This document shows positions 33,458 to 43,564 of a DNA stretch of 64,000 bases, piece after piece. Both the position numbers and the translations under genes were made by a program. The DNA lies in NCBI GenBank assembly GCA_017311185.1, contig JAESUZ010003490.1:1922001-1986000 (forward strand), read 5' to 3'. This DNA is from Proteles cristata cristata (lineage: Eukaryota > Chordata > Mammalia > Carnivora > Hyaenidae). Each line of letters begins with the position of its first letter. Position 1 is the first letter of the stretch. The notes beneath the pieces were generated by a model. It was not told the DNA's origin, did not search any database, and saw only the letters and a list, made by a program, of their open reading frames with translations.

Positions 33458-33672
33458 GCTTAGTGTAGTAGAGAAGAGCATGAATGCAAAAACCAGACAG
33501 CAGAGGCTCAAATCCTGGCTCTATCAGAGTGATCCTGGGCAAGCGATTTAACTTCCCTGTTCCCCAGTTTCCTCATCTGCAAAACAGGGATGATAATATC
33601 TCCCTCTCATAGGATTACGGTGAGGGTGAATGAGTTAGGTAACACCTAAGACCCTAACAACTGTGCCTTAGC
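33458..33672 (+). repeat. MIR SINE, near full length
   Basis: 'tagtagagaagagcatgaatgcaaaaaccagacagcagaggctcaaatcctggctct' then 'gatcctgggcaagcgatttaacttccctgttccccagtttcctcatctgcaaaacagggatgataat' then 'ggattacggtgagggtgaatgagtta'. Clear sense-strand MIR. Confidence 0.85.
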
Positions 33673-33820
33673 CCACATGAACAGCCCGTAGGTTTTGTCT
33701 GTTACTAGCAAATTACTATTATCTGGTGTTATTTTTTTCCATTTCCTTGGAGATTTCACAATAGCATTTGATCTCTTTCCTCCTTTTTTCCCAACTCTGA
33801 TTTTTCTTAGACTGATTCTT

Positions 33821-34043
33821 TTTTTTTTTTTAATTTTTTTAAATGTTTTATTTATTTCTAGGAGAGAGAGACAGCGTGAGCAGGGGAGGGTCAGAGAGAG
33901 AGGGAGTCACAGACTGAAACAGGCTCCAGGCTCTGAGCTGGCAGTCAGCACAGAGCCCGACGCGGGGCCCGAACCCACGAACCGCGAGATCATGACCTAA
34001 GCGAAAGTCGGAAGCTTAACCGACTAAGCCACCCAGGCGCCCC
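33821..34043 (-). mobile_element. felid SINE, young-type copy
   Basis: 'taggagagagagacagcgtgagcaggggagggtcagagagagagggagtcacagactgaaacaggctcc' body with head 'aagccacccaggcgcccc'. A perfect 18-bp target-site duplication flanks it (33803-33820 and 34044-34061). Confidence 0.97.
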
Positions 34044-34284
34044 TTTCTTAGACTGATTCTTGATCTGCCAAGCCAGCTTTATCCTGGTGTCATTAGCCAA
34101 GGTGTGGGTTGTACTTGAAAAACAATTTTTTTAAATAAAGGGGAAAAAAAAGGATGTCTTCTGTGTTTGACATGCTTCTCAAGATCAAGAAAGTGATGCA
34201 GTACTTCCTCTGGTCCTCAGCTGCCGTGTGGCTTCCCTGCCCCTGTTTATCTGTTTGCCCAGCCGTGAGGGCTTCACTCCAGTC

Positions 34285-34455
34285 TGTCACCTGAGATAGT
34301 CACTTTGCTTCCCTGTGCCTTAGTATCCTTGTGGTATCACGGAAATGTGTTCCAGCCCACCGTTACCTCCAGGGAGACAAGGGCTCTGCCCTCCCTCGCC
34401 CCTACACTTGCTCCATGGCCACTCAGTACATATTTGTGGAATACATGGATGGATG
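34285..34455 (+). repeat. MIR and L2-end fragments
   Basis: 'cacctgagatagtcactttgcttccctgtgccttagtatccttg' (34287-34333) is MIR-like in sense. 'cactcagtacatatttgtggaatacatggatgg' (34420-34453) is like the L2 3' end 'ctcaataaatatttgttgaatgaatg'. Confidence 0.5.
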
Positions 34456-34459
34456 GAGA

Positions 34460-35069
34460 TTTAAGCCTCTTCTCCTCTGCCTGGTGCGTTTCGTCTGAGT
34501 TTGCAGTAAGATAAGTAAAGTTGAGAGTGGGTTTAGAAAGTCAGAAGTACCCTTGAATGAAAGGGTTTTTGATTCCTGTTTCTTCCCTACTCCCTGACAG
34601 CAGCAAAATGCTGATAAAATCTGAGAGTAGGATGAAATGAAACAGCCCATCAGGGTCTCCGGCCATCTGGGTGGGTGGTGATTAAAAGTGGCGAGCCTCC
34701 CGGCTTCCCCGGTGGGCTGTCTGGGCGGCCGCTGAAGGTGAGTGTGGGCTCGGCTTGTGGGGCTGCCCAAGGACTCGCAGGGCATCTGGGGAGCACCTCT
34801 GCAAGCAGCACTCCCCAAGGTCTCATTAAAATGTTTCCTCCAACGGATTGAGCTGAAGCAGGTTTGGGAAGGGAAACAGGCTATAAAGCTAGTAGGAGAC
34901 CCTGTACAACGAATTTAGCAACAATTAAAGCAGAAAGACTTGAGCACGTTGTGCTTTTTTTTTTTTTTTTAAACAATGTCCTGTAGTTTTCTATCTTTGT
35001 TGGTGGTGGTTAATTTCAAATAAGCGTAATCTTGGTCTAGTAGCCTAGCCGCCAGGGTTGCAGGTTTAT
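34460..35069. other. unique stretch with a candidate exon-like segment
   Basis: A pyrimidine-rich tract ending in CAG (34599-34600 is AG) and a strong donor AAG|GTGAGT at 34737/34738 bracket 137 bp. All three plus frames have stops in that interval, so any exon would be noncoding. A GCGGCCGC octamer is at 34725-34732. T-run at 34957-34970. Confidence 0.35.
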
Positions 35070-35087
35070 TTTCATGACTATTCTTTT

Positions 35088-35319
35088 TTGTTTGTTTGTT
35101 TTTAATTTTTAAATATTTATTTTTGAGAGAGAGAGGGAGGGAGAGAGAGAGCGTGAATGGGATAGGGGCAGAGAGAGAGGGAGACACAGAATCTGAAGCA
35201 GGCTCCAGGCTCTGAGCTGTCAGCACGGAGCCTGATGTGGGGCTTAAACCCACGAACCGTGAGATCATGACCTGAGCCAAAGTCAAATGTTCAACTGACT
35301 GAGCCACCCAGGCATCCTT
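35088..35319 (-). mobile_element. felid SINE, older subfamily
   Basis: 'ttgagagagagagggagggagagagagagcgtg', 'aatctgaagcaggctccaggctctgagctgtcagcacgg', degraded head 'gagccacccaggcatcc'. Flanking 18-mers 35070-35087 and 35320-35337 match at 16 of 18. Confidence 0.93.
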
Positions 35320-35602
35320 TTTCATGGCTGTTCTTTTGCATTGCACCCAAGAGGGTTCTTTTCCTCTGGACATATTTTGGCTGTGTTGATGTCCTCAGGG
35401 CCCTGAACCCCCACCAGCCCCCCCTTTCTGTCCTTGAGAAGTTAGCAAGCATGAACTGTAGATTTTCTTCTGAGATGGTTAATATAATAACTGATTGAGG
35501 TTGTTCAAGCAAGGGTGGGACGTGCTAGAACCTTAGGCCTGTTACCTGCTTTGCGGTCCTCAACAAACTATAAAGAAGTGAGTGGCCCACCACCCTACCT
35601 TT

Positions 35603-35822
35603 TTTTTTTTTTTAATGTTTTATTTATTTCTAGGAGACAGAGAGAGAGACAGCATGAGCAGGGGAGGGTCAGAGAGGGGGTGGGGTTCACAGACTGAAGC
35701 AGGCTCCAGGCTCTGAGCTGGCAGTCAGCACAGAGCCCGATGCGGGGCTCGAACCCACAAACCGCGAGATCATGACCTAAGCGAAAGTCGGACGCTTAAC
35801 CAACTAAGCCACCCAGGCACCC
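35603..35822 (-). mobile_element. felid SINE, young-type copy
   Basis: 'taggagacagagagagagacagcatgagcaggggagggtcagagag' body, 'gctggcagtcagcacag', head 'aagccacccaggcacccc'. Left flank (35586-35602) and right flank (35823-35839) match at 15 of 17 positions. Confidence 0.94.
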
Positions 35823-35839
35823 CTCACCACCGTACCTTT

Positions 35840-36048
35840 GTTTGTTTATTTTAAGTGTTTATTTACTTAGAGGGAGAGAGAACGAGTGGGGGAGGAGCAG
35901 AGAGAGAGGGAGAGAGAATCCCAAGCAGGCTCAGCGCTGTCAGCACACATCCTGATGTGAGGGTCGATCCTGTGAGCCGTGAGGTCATGACCTGACCCAA
36001 AAGAAATCAGGAGTCAAATGCCTGACCGATGGAGCCACCCAGGTGCCC
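35840..36048 (-). mobile_element. carnivoran SINE, older subfamily
   Basis: 'cagagagagagggagagagaatcccaagcaggctcagcgctgtcagcac' and head 'gagccacccaggtgcccc'. 'caccgtacctttg' before and 'caccgtacattag' after it suggest a decayed target-site duplication, reused by the younger neighbour. Confidence 0.9.
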
Positions 36049-36295
36049 CCAACTGCTCCACCGTACATTAGCCACCTCCTAAACTGGATGAGAGCATCTA
36101 AAATCCCATAAAAAAGGATCCCATAAAATGATGAGATGGCTTGTTGTTCATTTGGTTTTTTTTTAACCGTTTCGCTGTAGAAGAGCTCTTATTGAATTCT
36201 GCCCAGAGCCCTGATAGGTTTTCCATCCATCCTTATCGTCCAGCTTGGAAAACATTTATACTTGAGAGGCACAGATTTTTAATTAATTAATTAAT

Positions 36296-36510
36296 CAGGT
36301 ACGTCAGGTTTGGCACACGACAGCCCCTGGATCACATCCGGCCTACCACCTGTTTTCATAAATAAAGTTTTATTGGAACTCAGCCACACTCATTTATTTA
36401 TGTATCATCCACAGCTGATTTGGTGCTACACCAGTAGAGCTGGGCAGTTGCAACAGAAATTGTAAGGGATTTACTGTCTGGTCCTTTATGAAAAAGTTTG
36501 CTGCCTATTG
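36296..36510. repeat. hAT-Charlie-type DNA transposon (MER33-like)
   Basis: 'caggtttggcacacgacagcccctggatcacatccggcctaccacctgttttcataaataaagttttattggaactcagccacactcatttatttatgtat' is the well-known nonautonomous hAT sequence ('aaataaagttttattggaacacagccacgcccattcg'). The other end, 'ggtcctttatgaaaaagtttgctgcc', is its opposite terminus. Subfamily name is from memory. Confidence 0.75.
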
Positions 36511-36514
36511 GCAT

Positions 36515-37340
36515 ATATTAAGAAACACCTACTATGTGCCAGGAGCTGTTCTAGGCACTGGCAGTGCAGCCGTGAACTTAACAAAGTCTGGACAATGAAA
36601 TACCGGGAGAAATGATTTCAGTATGTCAGTTAGTGATCAGGGCTATGAAAAAATTAAGTAAGTAAGGGCATGGGGAGGAGAGTGTTCTTTTCAGTACGAT
36701 CGTCAGGCAGGACTTTTATTGGGAGATGCTATTTGTGTGGATGCCTGTGAGTGCTCCCTGGGGATCGTGCTCCAGGTGGAAGGCATAAGCATGGCAGGGC
36801 CCTGGAGACAGAGGCTTGCTAGGGTGAGGACCAGCAGGAGGGTCTGGGTGGACTGGGTTAGGGGCTCGTGGAGGGAGCCAGGCTCGGACAGGCAGAAAGC
36901 CTAGATCACTGAAACCCTGGTGAGGACGTGGGCATTTATTTGGCACGGAGGCAGAAGCCACAGTAGGATTTGAGCAGAGGATTGACAAGAGATGGCTTAT
37001 ACTTTAGAAGGACCGCCACCTGCTATGTGGCCTGCAGACCGCACAAGAGCAAAGGTGAAAGCAACGAGGCCAGCTCGGAGGCTGCGGTAGTTGACCAGGG
37101 GCCGGGTGGTGGTGGGAGGAGGTGGCGTGAAGTAGTTCGATTCCAGATACGTCTTGAAGGTAGAGCGTGTGGGGTTCGTTGACAACTGGGATGTGGCAAG
37201 TGTGGGAAAAGGAGACTCGAGAGTAAGCCCAGGGGATTTGGCTACTGGGCAGCTAGTAACCTGTCCCGCTGATGGGGAGGATTGGCCGCAACACCTCTGG
37301 AGGTGAAACTCCGTGTTTGAAAATCTTTCCACTTGCCATG
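36515..37340 (-). repeat. long L2 LINE fragment
   Basis: Ordered reversed L2 phrases: 'aaacacctactatgtgccaggagctgttctaggcactgg', 'atcagggctatgaaaaaattaagtaag', 'caggcaggacttttattggga', 'aaggcataagcatggcagggccctgg', 'tgagcagaggattgacaagagatggcttatactttagaaggaccgccacctgct', 'gattccagatacgtcttgaaggtagagc', 'gatgtggcaagtgtgggaaaaggagac'. About 830 bp, with no intact coding frame. Confidence 0.8.
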
Positions 37341-37477
37341 AATACAGTGGCATTTCTTTTGTTTTGAGAAAGCTGTCAGTAATCAGTGTTTCCTCTTATG
37401 GTTGTTTTGACACACAGGGAGTGAGGAAGTATTGTAGGGACCATCTGTGGAGCTCTGCTGTGCCAGGGACCAAAACA

Positions 37478-37830
37478 TGAATCGGTTAGCTTGCCGTGTA
37501 ACAAATGAACCCAGAATTCAGCAGCTTACAAGAGTAAACATTTGTTACTTCACAGAGCATCTGAGGGTCAGGGATCCAGAGTGGGTTTAGCGGGATGGTT
37601 CTGGTTCAAGGTCACTGAGAAGGTTGATGTCGACAATGTCAACCATTCTGGAGGCTCGCCTGGGGCTGGAGGGTCTGCTTCCAAGTTCACTGCCAGGGTT
37701 TTCAGCTGGAGGCCTTGGTTCCTTGGCACGTGGGCCTCTGTAGAGGTGCCTGAAGGTCCTCACAGCCCTGCAGCCGGCCTTCCCCGGAGCTTTACTGCCA
37801 CGATGTCTTTCAGCTCTTAAAATCATCTTG
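37478..37830 (+). repeat. MLT1-type LTR fragment
   Basis: 'ttgccgtgtaacaaatgaacccagaattcagcagcttacaagagtaaacatttgtta', 'gagggtcagggatccagagtgggtttagcgggatggttctggttcaaggtca', 'ggctggagggtctgcttccaagttcactg', 'cacgtgggcctctgtagaggtgcctgaaggtcctcaca'. This is the order of older MLT1 (H-K type) LTRs. Confidence 0.65.
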
Positions 37831-37831
37831 T

Positions 37832-37915
37832 CTCGACATTTTAGCCTAGGTTTTCAGAGGAGGAAACTGAAGCTCAGGGATGTTGGCCACACAGAAGCTA
37901 GCTAATTAGACTAGG
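37832..37915 (-). repeat. MIR fragment
   Basis: 'ggttttcagaggaggaaactgaagctcagggatg...cacacagaagctagctaat' resembles reversed MIR. Confidence 0.65.
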
Positions 37916-37919
37916 ACAT

Positions 37920-38430
37920 TGTCCTTGGTAAGAGGGACCTTGTTTTCTTTTCTAAGGCCCCACCGTGTTGCTCGTGTTACTCATTAGTGTCAGGAACCGC
38001 TTTGGGTTCCTGTTTGGCTTCTGCTGTTTGGTGGGTTGGTGGGGTGATGCTAACAAACACAGAGCTTAGAAATCACCTTGTTGTCTTCGAGGGTCATTTG
38101 GTCTTCAGTTCCGCCCCACTCCCCCCATCCCACATTCTTCACTTCCTTTCCTCAGTGTCCAGCCCTGGGGCTGGGCTGTCTTGGGGGCTGAGTTCTGTCC
38201 CCCTGGGAGGGTGCTTACCCCCCGCGCCGCTGGCTAGCCACGGTGCTCCGGGTGGGAGACTCTGGCTGCTGTTCCATGGTGCTTGCACCTGTGGCCCCAA
38301 GCAGCTGGTGTTGGAATCACTGCTGAGTCCGTGGCTGGGTGATGACTTGGGTCAGGGACTCCTGCTTCCCGTCATGGGCTGGTCTGCTGCCAGTCCCAAA
38401 CTGTGGCTGCTTCTGCCTTTTCCAGAAGTA
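37920..38430. other. unique GC-rich noncoding stretch
   Basis: A 157-codon plus frame spans 37987-38460. No domain is recognised, and it ends inside the L1 fragment that follows; I do not call it a gene. Confidence 0.4.
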
Positions 38431-38434
38431 ATGG

Positions 38435-38647
38435 TTATTAATATTTTTTTTTTCAAATGAGAGAATGAATACCTGCTCCTTACTGAAGACTTACTTCATG
38501 TAGAAAAGCATCAAGGAAAAACATCCATAATCCCACTACTTAGAGATAACAGCAACTTAATGTTTTGGTGTATTATCATTTTTGTGTGTACATATCTGTT
38601 TAGAAACAGAACTGGGAAAAAACCAGGATTGGAAGTATACCACGATA

Positions 38648-38679
<32 letters not shown>

Positions 38680-38795
38680 TGTCTTCAGCTTTTCTCATTT
38701 AGTAATGCTTTATGATGGTTTTTATGTGTCGTTTGATGGTTGTAAAACCAGTTTTAATTGCTGGATACCACTCAATCATCTCCAGGAAAAATGTA
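38435..38795 (-). repeat. old L1 (L1ME/HAL1-like) fragment with internal (GT)n
   Basis: 'ataatcccactacttagagataacagcaacttaatgttttggtgtattatc' and 'cttttctcatttagtaatgctttatgatggttttta' and 'taattgctggatacc' are antisense old-L1 phrases. A (GT)n run (38648-38684) interrupts them. Confidence 0.65.
38648..38684. repeat. (GT)n microsatellite
   Basis: Nearly pure GT repeat with one TA interruption. Confidence 0.9.
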
Positions 38796-38809
38796 GATAT
38801 ATATATTTT

Positions 38810-39047
38810 TCATATTTATTTATTTTGAGAGAGAGCGTGTGTAATACGTGCGTGCGTGTGTGTGTGTGTGCGCGTGCGCGCACGCAGGGGAGAGGCAGAG
38901 AGAGAGGGAGAGAGAAATCCCAAGCAGGCTTCATATTGTTGCCGCAGAGCCCGAAGACGGTGGGGCTGGATCTCCAGAACCATGAGATCATGACCTGAGC
39001 CGACGTCAAGAGTTGGATGCTTAACCGACGGAGCCACCCAGGCGCCC
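38810..39047 (-). mobile_element. carnivoran SINE with alternating purine-pyrimidine expansion
   Basis: Body contains 'gcagggg...ggcagagagagagggagagagaaatcccaagcaggcttc' and head 'gagccacccaggcgcccc'. The usual GA-rich segment carries an inserted or expanded 43-nt tract (38844-38886) of strictly alternating purine and pyrimidine. Confidence 0.9.
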
Positions 39048-39116
39048 CTGCGTGTCTATATTTCAAATATGCCTTACTGCCAAGGACAAAATGTGTGTGG
39101 ATTTAATTTCATAACA

Positions 39117-39352
39117 CATAGTATAGCACAGGGCAGAGCAGAAAAAGGATACATGTTGGAACTAAGAGTTCCGGGATCTGAGTCTCAATCTTGCCTCTTT
39201 GACAAGTTATTTAAATTCTGAACCTCCTTTATTTAATGAGTCTCCTTATTTAATAAATAATTCGACACATTATATAAATTCTGAGTTTCCTAATCTGTCA
39301 CACATGGATAATACTACGTCCCTTATAGTGTACAGAGTATGTGAGAGAATGC
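39117..39352 (+). repeat. MIR fragment
   Basis: 'agtatagcacagggcagagcag...ggaactaagagttccgggatctgagtctcaatcttgcctctttgacaagttatttaaattctgaacc' and 'gagtttcctaatctgtcacacatggataatact' follow sense MIR order. The middle (39228-39275) looks like an internal duplication of an AT-rich part. Confidence 0.65.
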
Positions 39353-39354
39353 CT

Positions 39355-40100
39355 CTACCGGTCTTTCAAAACCTGCAAGTTGTGTTATTTTTGTTAAAGA
39401 CCCTGGTTCTATTTCTCCCGTGTCAGTCTCCTGGACGCCCTGTGCTCACGCCTTTGGAGTCAAGGCCTTTGAATGTTTGCTCTGGGCATCCTCTCTAGAA
39501 GCTCCACCGAAGGAGGTTGTGCTTACGTCATGGAGGGGTGGTCAGGGGAATGTCTTACTGGAGTAGAGGGTGTCCCTTGGGTAAGCAGATGGCCTCAGGA
39601 AGTTTTGATGATGGAGAGGAGCTTGGGCAGGAGCAGGGAGTCACTGTGGGGGCTGGCGCGGGAAGAAGTGTCCGGGCTGAGCCTGACCCTGTCTGTGGTC
39701 TGGGGTTTGTTTGACACAGGGGTCAACACTGTCTCTAGTCAGACAGACAAATGGGAGCCTCATCTTCCTGGACGTGCGTCTGGTAGGAATGGGGGAGAGA
39801 GCCCTTTCCTGGTGGGACTGCAGGGACCCCAGGTGGTGGTCGTGTGAGGGGTGCTTTCTACAGCTAGGAGCATCCCGTGGACTGTGCTGGGGCTTCTCTA
39901 GAAGGGGTGGTGGTAGGGGCCAGGCACAGGTGGTCTCGCGTTAAGAGGAAGGAGGGGGGATTCGAGCCCGTGTGGGTTCCCCGTGGCTGAGGGAGCACAC
40001 ATCGGCACTTGCGAGTGGAGATGCTGGACCAGTTTTATTTTGATCCTTTTATCTGTCTCCACATTACAGATGGGCCTCCTGGGAGGGAGACACCCCCCTC
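39355..40100. other. unique noncoding stretch
   Basis: Frames at 39473-39944 on the plus strand overlap in different phases and have no domain. No repeat recognised. Confidence 0.4.
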
Positions 40101-40104
40101 TCAT

Positions 40105-40190
40105 CTTACTGCACTCCATCCTCAGCACCTAGGACGCTGGTCTCCAAAGGGCAGGTGTTCAACAGATAAGTGTGGGATGAGTGGCTGAGG
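40105..40190 (+). repeat. L2 3' end fragment
   Basis: 'cactccatcctcagcacctaggacgctgg...gtgttcaacagataagtgtgggatgagtg' resembles 'tgtatccccagcgcctagaacagtgcctgg...gctcaataaatatttgttgaatgaatg'. Confidence 0.5.
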
Positions 40191-40261
40191 AAAGGAAAAT
40201 GTCCCAAGAAAAGGTGACCAGCCCAGCCAGAGACGATTGAAGTATGCTGTCGAGAAGGTTT

Positions 40262-40380
40262 AGAGCACAGATCTAGGGAGCGGGGTCCTGGGCAGTCACC
40301 CTGGACTCAGTTTGCTCCTCAGTCGAGTGGGGATGATAAACCCGCCCTGCCTGGGGTGGGGGGTGGCGGGAACGTATATG
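40262..40380 (+). repeat. MIR fragment
   Basis: 'agagcacagatctagggagcggggtcctgggcagtcaccctggactcagtttgctcctcagtcgagtggggatgataaa' resembles the sense MIR. Confidence 0.5.
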
Positions 40381-40599
40381 CCACATTCTGTCCCCAGGGA
40401 GTCTCAGGAGCCCTCATCGTTGGGCAATGAGGAGCCACGGAAAAGGCAGAGATGATGTGCTGGCCACACGGCTGTGTTGGTGCCTCTGGAGATCATTGGT
40501 GGCGCGATATGGGGTGCGTGGCCATTCCACGCCTACAGTTGTATGAACGTGTCCGTGGGAGCATGAATAAAGACTAAATGGTTTGGCAGGTCCTTGGGA

Positions 40600-40700
40600 C
40601 ACTTATTGCGTCCCAGTGGCTGGAGACCCTATCCTGTAGGGTGTGCGTAATTGCATAACTCAGAGCGGGGCCCCTGCCTCAAGGAGCCCGGTGTTGCCCA
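40600..40700 (-). repeat. possible L2 fragment
   Basis: 'acacttattgcgtcccagtggctggagaccc...ccctgcctcaaggagcccggtgttg' resembles the reversed L2 3' end ('ccctgccctcatggagcttacattc'). Confidence 0.4.
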
Positions 40701-40704
40701 TCGG

Positions 40705-41970
40705 GGAAGCCATCCATCTCTGTCTGTGGCGCGGAAACTGCTCTTCCTCATTTCGGCCCCCGGTACGGCCTTTTGTTCAAGGCTGCGGTTTTAGGGTGCG
40801 TAATTGAGTTCTACCACAAAGGCCGATAATGTGAGGATGAGTGGTCCGTGTGGCGACTTCTACCCTCCCTCAGACCCCCCTGCCATCGCCTCTCGGAGGG
40901 CCAGCCTTCGGGGAAGGAGGCGCGCTTCCCTTTGTCTTCCTTGTCTCCTTTGCGAGGAGAGCCCTTTATCTGTTCTTTTAATTCAACTGGCCTGTGAAGA
41001 TACTTTCCAGATCGATTTGGCTTGTCAGGGGTGCCAGGCTCAAGTTCTGAGTCTTCTAAAGAAGAGGGGGAATGGCAGGGGGTGGGGGTGGGGGGCTGGG
41101 GATCAGACTCTCCTTCTCTTTGTGACTTTCAGAAGAAAATCACGCGTGTTAAAATAAATGATGCAAATATCTGTATTTTATGTATCAAAGAGACAAATGG
41201 CATAAATGCAGATTATAGGGTATTCCTTAGAGCTGTCCATCACCCAGTGCTCCTGGGAGAGGGGAGGCAGGCACAGCCGTTCTGTGCAGCCCCTGCTTTG
41301 CTCTGGGGCAGCCTCCAGGGGGTCGGCCTATTTAGGTCATTGTCTCCTGGCTTGATTCAGGATTGTCTTCAAAGCCAACCGGTTTTCCAAGTGTTTCATC
41401 TTACACGCACATGTAAAAATGTAAAAGCCATTTCCATTTTCTTGTGTTTGATCCGCACTGATGAGCCTTCAGTTTCTGCCTCCGCCGTTATTCTTCTGTG
41501 CCGTTATTTCGTCTCTGGCTTAGGAACTGGCGGATCTGGTCGATCTGGTGGGCTCCGCCCCTTCCCTCCTTCGGGGTTCAGTGCTGCTTTGCATGGGCTC
41601 TGCCATCATGGGCTCTGGTCCGTCGTGGAGAGCGCTTGAGTATGATTTCCCAGCCTTTCTCCTTTGCCACCGTGAGGCCAGTGTGTCTGTCCATTTTTCC
41701 CTCCCAGGAAAGCTCCTTCATGGAAGTGTGTTACACGAAGGATGTGACCGGGGCTTAGCTGGAGCTGCTTCTCTGTGCCGCCAGTGGTCTCCATCACCCG
41801 GGAGGACCTTTGGACCTGTCATTCGTGGAGCCTTTTCCAGCTTTCCGTAGTCTATGCTCAGTGAGTTTCAGACCATGGCCTGGTGGAAGGTGGTCCCCCA
41901 GGGGCCCCGGCCCCTGTGTAGCAGTCCTCCAAGAGCCCTTCCATACACAGGGCCTGAGTCTGCTGCTTTT
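40705..41970. other. unique noncoding stretch with octamer motif
   Basis: No repeat recognised. ATGCAAAT (octamer-type) at 41161-41168 within an AT-rich patch. A 205-codon plus frame (41022-41639) and two overlapping plus frames show no domain; the frames are most likely chance. Confidence 0.45.
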
Positions 41971-41983
41971 ACGTCGTGGGCCT

Positions 41984-42190
41984 GGGGCATCTCGGTGGCT
42001 CAGTTGGTTAAGCATCCAGCTCTTGACTTTGGCTCAGGTCATGTTCTCATGGCTCAGGGGTTCAAGCCCCACATTGGGCTCCACGCTGATACCTTGGGAT
42101 TCTCTCTCCCCTCTCTCTCCCTGCCCGCTCCCTCTCTCAAAACATGTAATTAAATAAACTTTTTTTTTTTAAAGAAGTTAAAAAGAATAA
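41984..42190 (+). mobile_element. carnivoran SINE, older subfamily
   Basis: Head 'ggggcatctcggtggctcagttgg', 'tcttgactttggctcaggtcatg', 'ttgggattctctctcccctctctctcc', A/T-rich tail. Target-site duplication: 'gtcgtgggcct' (41973-41983) and 'gtcgtggacct' (42192-42202), 10 of 11 identical. Confidence 0.9.
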
Positions 42191-42304
42191 AGTCGTGGAC
42201 CTATGGGAAACCGAGCAGTCACACGAGGGACAACTAGAGTGTTAGAGCCCAGCTCCCTAGGTCCAGGTGTGGGTCCAGCCCTTCCTCGCTTACTGAGCAC
42301 GTGT

Positions 42305-42455
42305 GAGTGGATAACGAACATTTCTTGGCCCTTTGCCTTAACTTCTTGATGATGTCAGATTTAGTCCTCACAACACGCCTGTGAGAAAGGTTTTGTTCCT
42401 TATGCCCTTTTATTTAGCTTAATGAGGCCCAGTTTCACCCAGCCCAAAGGTGGGC
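42305..42455 (-). repeat. MIR fragment
   Basis: 'gatttagtcctcacaacacgcctgtgagaaaggttttgttccttatgcccttttatttagcttaatgaggcccagtttca' resembles reversed MIR ('ttaatcctcacaacaaccctatgaggtaggtactattat'). Confidence 0.6.
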
Positions 42456-42557
42456 TGCTGTCCACACTCATGGAGTCTGCCTCCAGATCCCATACCCGGA
42501 CAGCCACTGCCTCGCCCTCCCGACTGCTGTGCTGTGACGTACGAACCCTCCCAAAGG

Positions 42558-42702
42558 TCCACCACTCGGGGCCTCTGTTTCCCCATCTGTGGAATGGAGA
42601 CACAGTTCACATTCTGCAGGGTTCTTTTGAGGATAAAGTGAGATGAAATGTCATGGCTCAGTCCCTGGCACATAGGAGGAGTCCAGCAAATGTTAGTTCC
42701 TT
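42558..42702 (+). repeat. MIR fragment
   Basis: 'ggcctctgtttccccatctgtggaatggagacacag' and 'gttcttttgaggataaagtgagatgaaatgtcatggctcagtccctggcacataggaggagtccagcaaatgttag' are a clear sense MIR 3' half. Confidence 0.8.
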
Positions 42703-42704
42703 TC

Positions 42705-43438
42705 TTTTGTTCCCCAGGGACAAGGGGGCAAGGCGTGGGAAACAAAGGGACATTCATGTCCTGCTTGGCAGCCTTGGTCATTAGGGCAGGACCAGAAGGG
42801 GAGAGCAGGGGGTCACCCCCGCCGTTGCGGCCCCTCATTTCACCGTAGAAGCCTTCCCAGCACTGGCCTGCGGTGTTCTGGGGTGTGGGATGGTCAGCCA
42901 GAAACTTCTCTCTGCAGGAACGTGCTCACTGGGGACTAATGGATGGAGATTGGGTCCTTGTCCTGACTCTGGAGCGGGCTTGGCATTGGGCCCTGGAGAC
43001 CGAGCGTAGGCCTGTCTGCCCAGAGTTCCAGTTTCCAGACACTGTCATGGGCGCAGGAGGCCAGTCTCTGGTCACTACTGCCATCTCAGGCAGCTCGTCC
43101 TCTGTGGCTGTCCCCGCCGTGGCGCCAGGAGGGAGCCTTAGCAGGAATAGGGCTTTTCCTCTGAACCTGGCTTTGCAGTGCTCTCGAAATATCCCATCGT
43201 GTGGTCCATTGCAGAGAGATTGAGGTGCTGCCTCGGGGTGGGGGTGGGAAGCAGGAAGTTCCAGGCCTGGCACGAGAAGGCTGTTCTTCTAGAACATAGG
43301 TATTATGGAAAGCACAGAAAGGGGCTCCCCACTCAGAACTGGGGCTGGGCCGGGCCAAGGAAGGAGGTCAAGTCAGGACAGAGTCTGGATGGACAGATCA
43401 GCCAGGGGGAGATGCTCAGCAGGGTCCCAGCCTGTCCT
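42705..43438. other. unique noncoding stretch
   Basis: Overlapping open frames on both strands (42873-43358) have no domain. No repeat recognised. Confidence 0.4.
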
Positions 43439-43439
43439 G

Positions 43440-43560
43440 AGAGCCTGTTGGAAACGCAGAAGCTCAGAGCGCAGCCCAGACTTGGGCGTTCAAATCTGCA
43501 TCTTCTCAGACTTTCCGGGTACTGTGCCAAGGAAGGTCTGCGAAGCCCCTGCCTCAGGCT
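43440..43560 (+). repeat. possible MER5-type hAT fragment
   Basis: 'ttggaaacgcagaagctcagagcgcagcccagacttgg...caaatctgcatcttctcag' resembles MER5 sequence ('agaaatgcagaatctcaggccccaccccagacctactg...aatctgcattttaacaag'). Confidence 0.5.
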
Positions 43561-43564
43561 CTCA

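Noticed and set aside
41022..41639. 205-codon plus-strand frame
   Set aside because: Overlaps other plus frames in different phase and shows no family resemblance.
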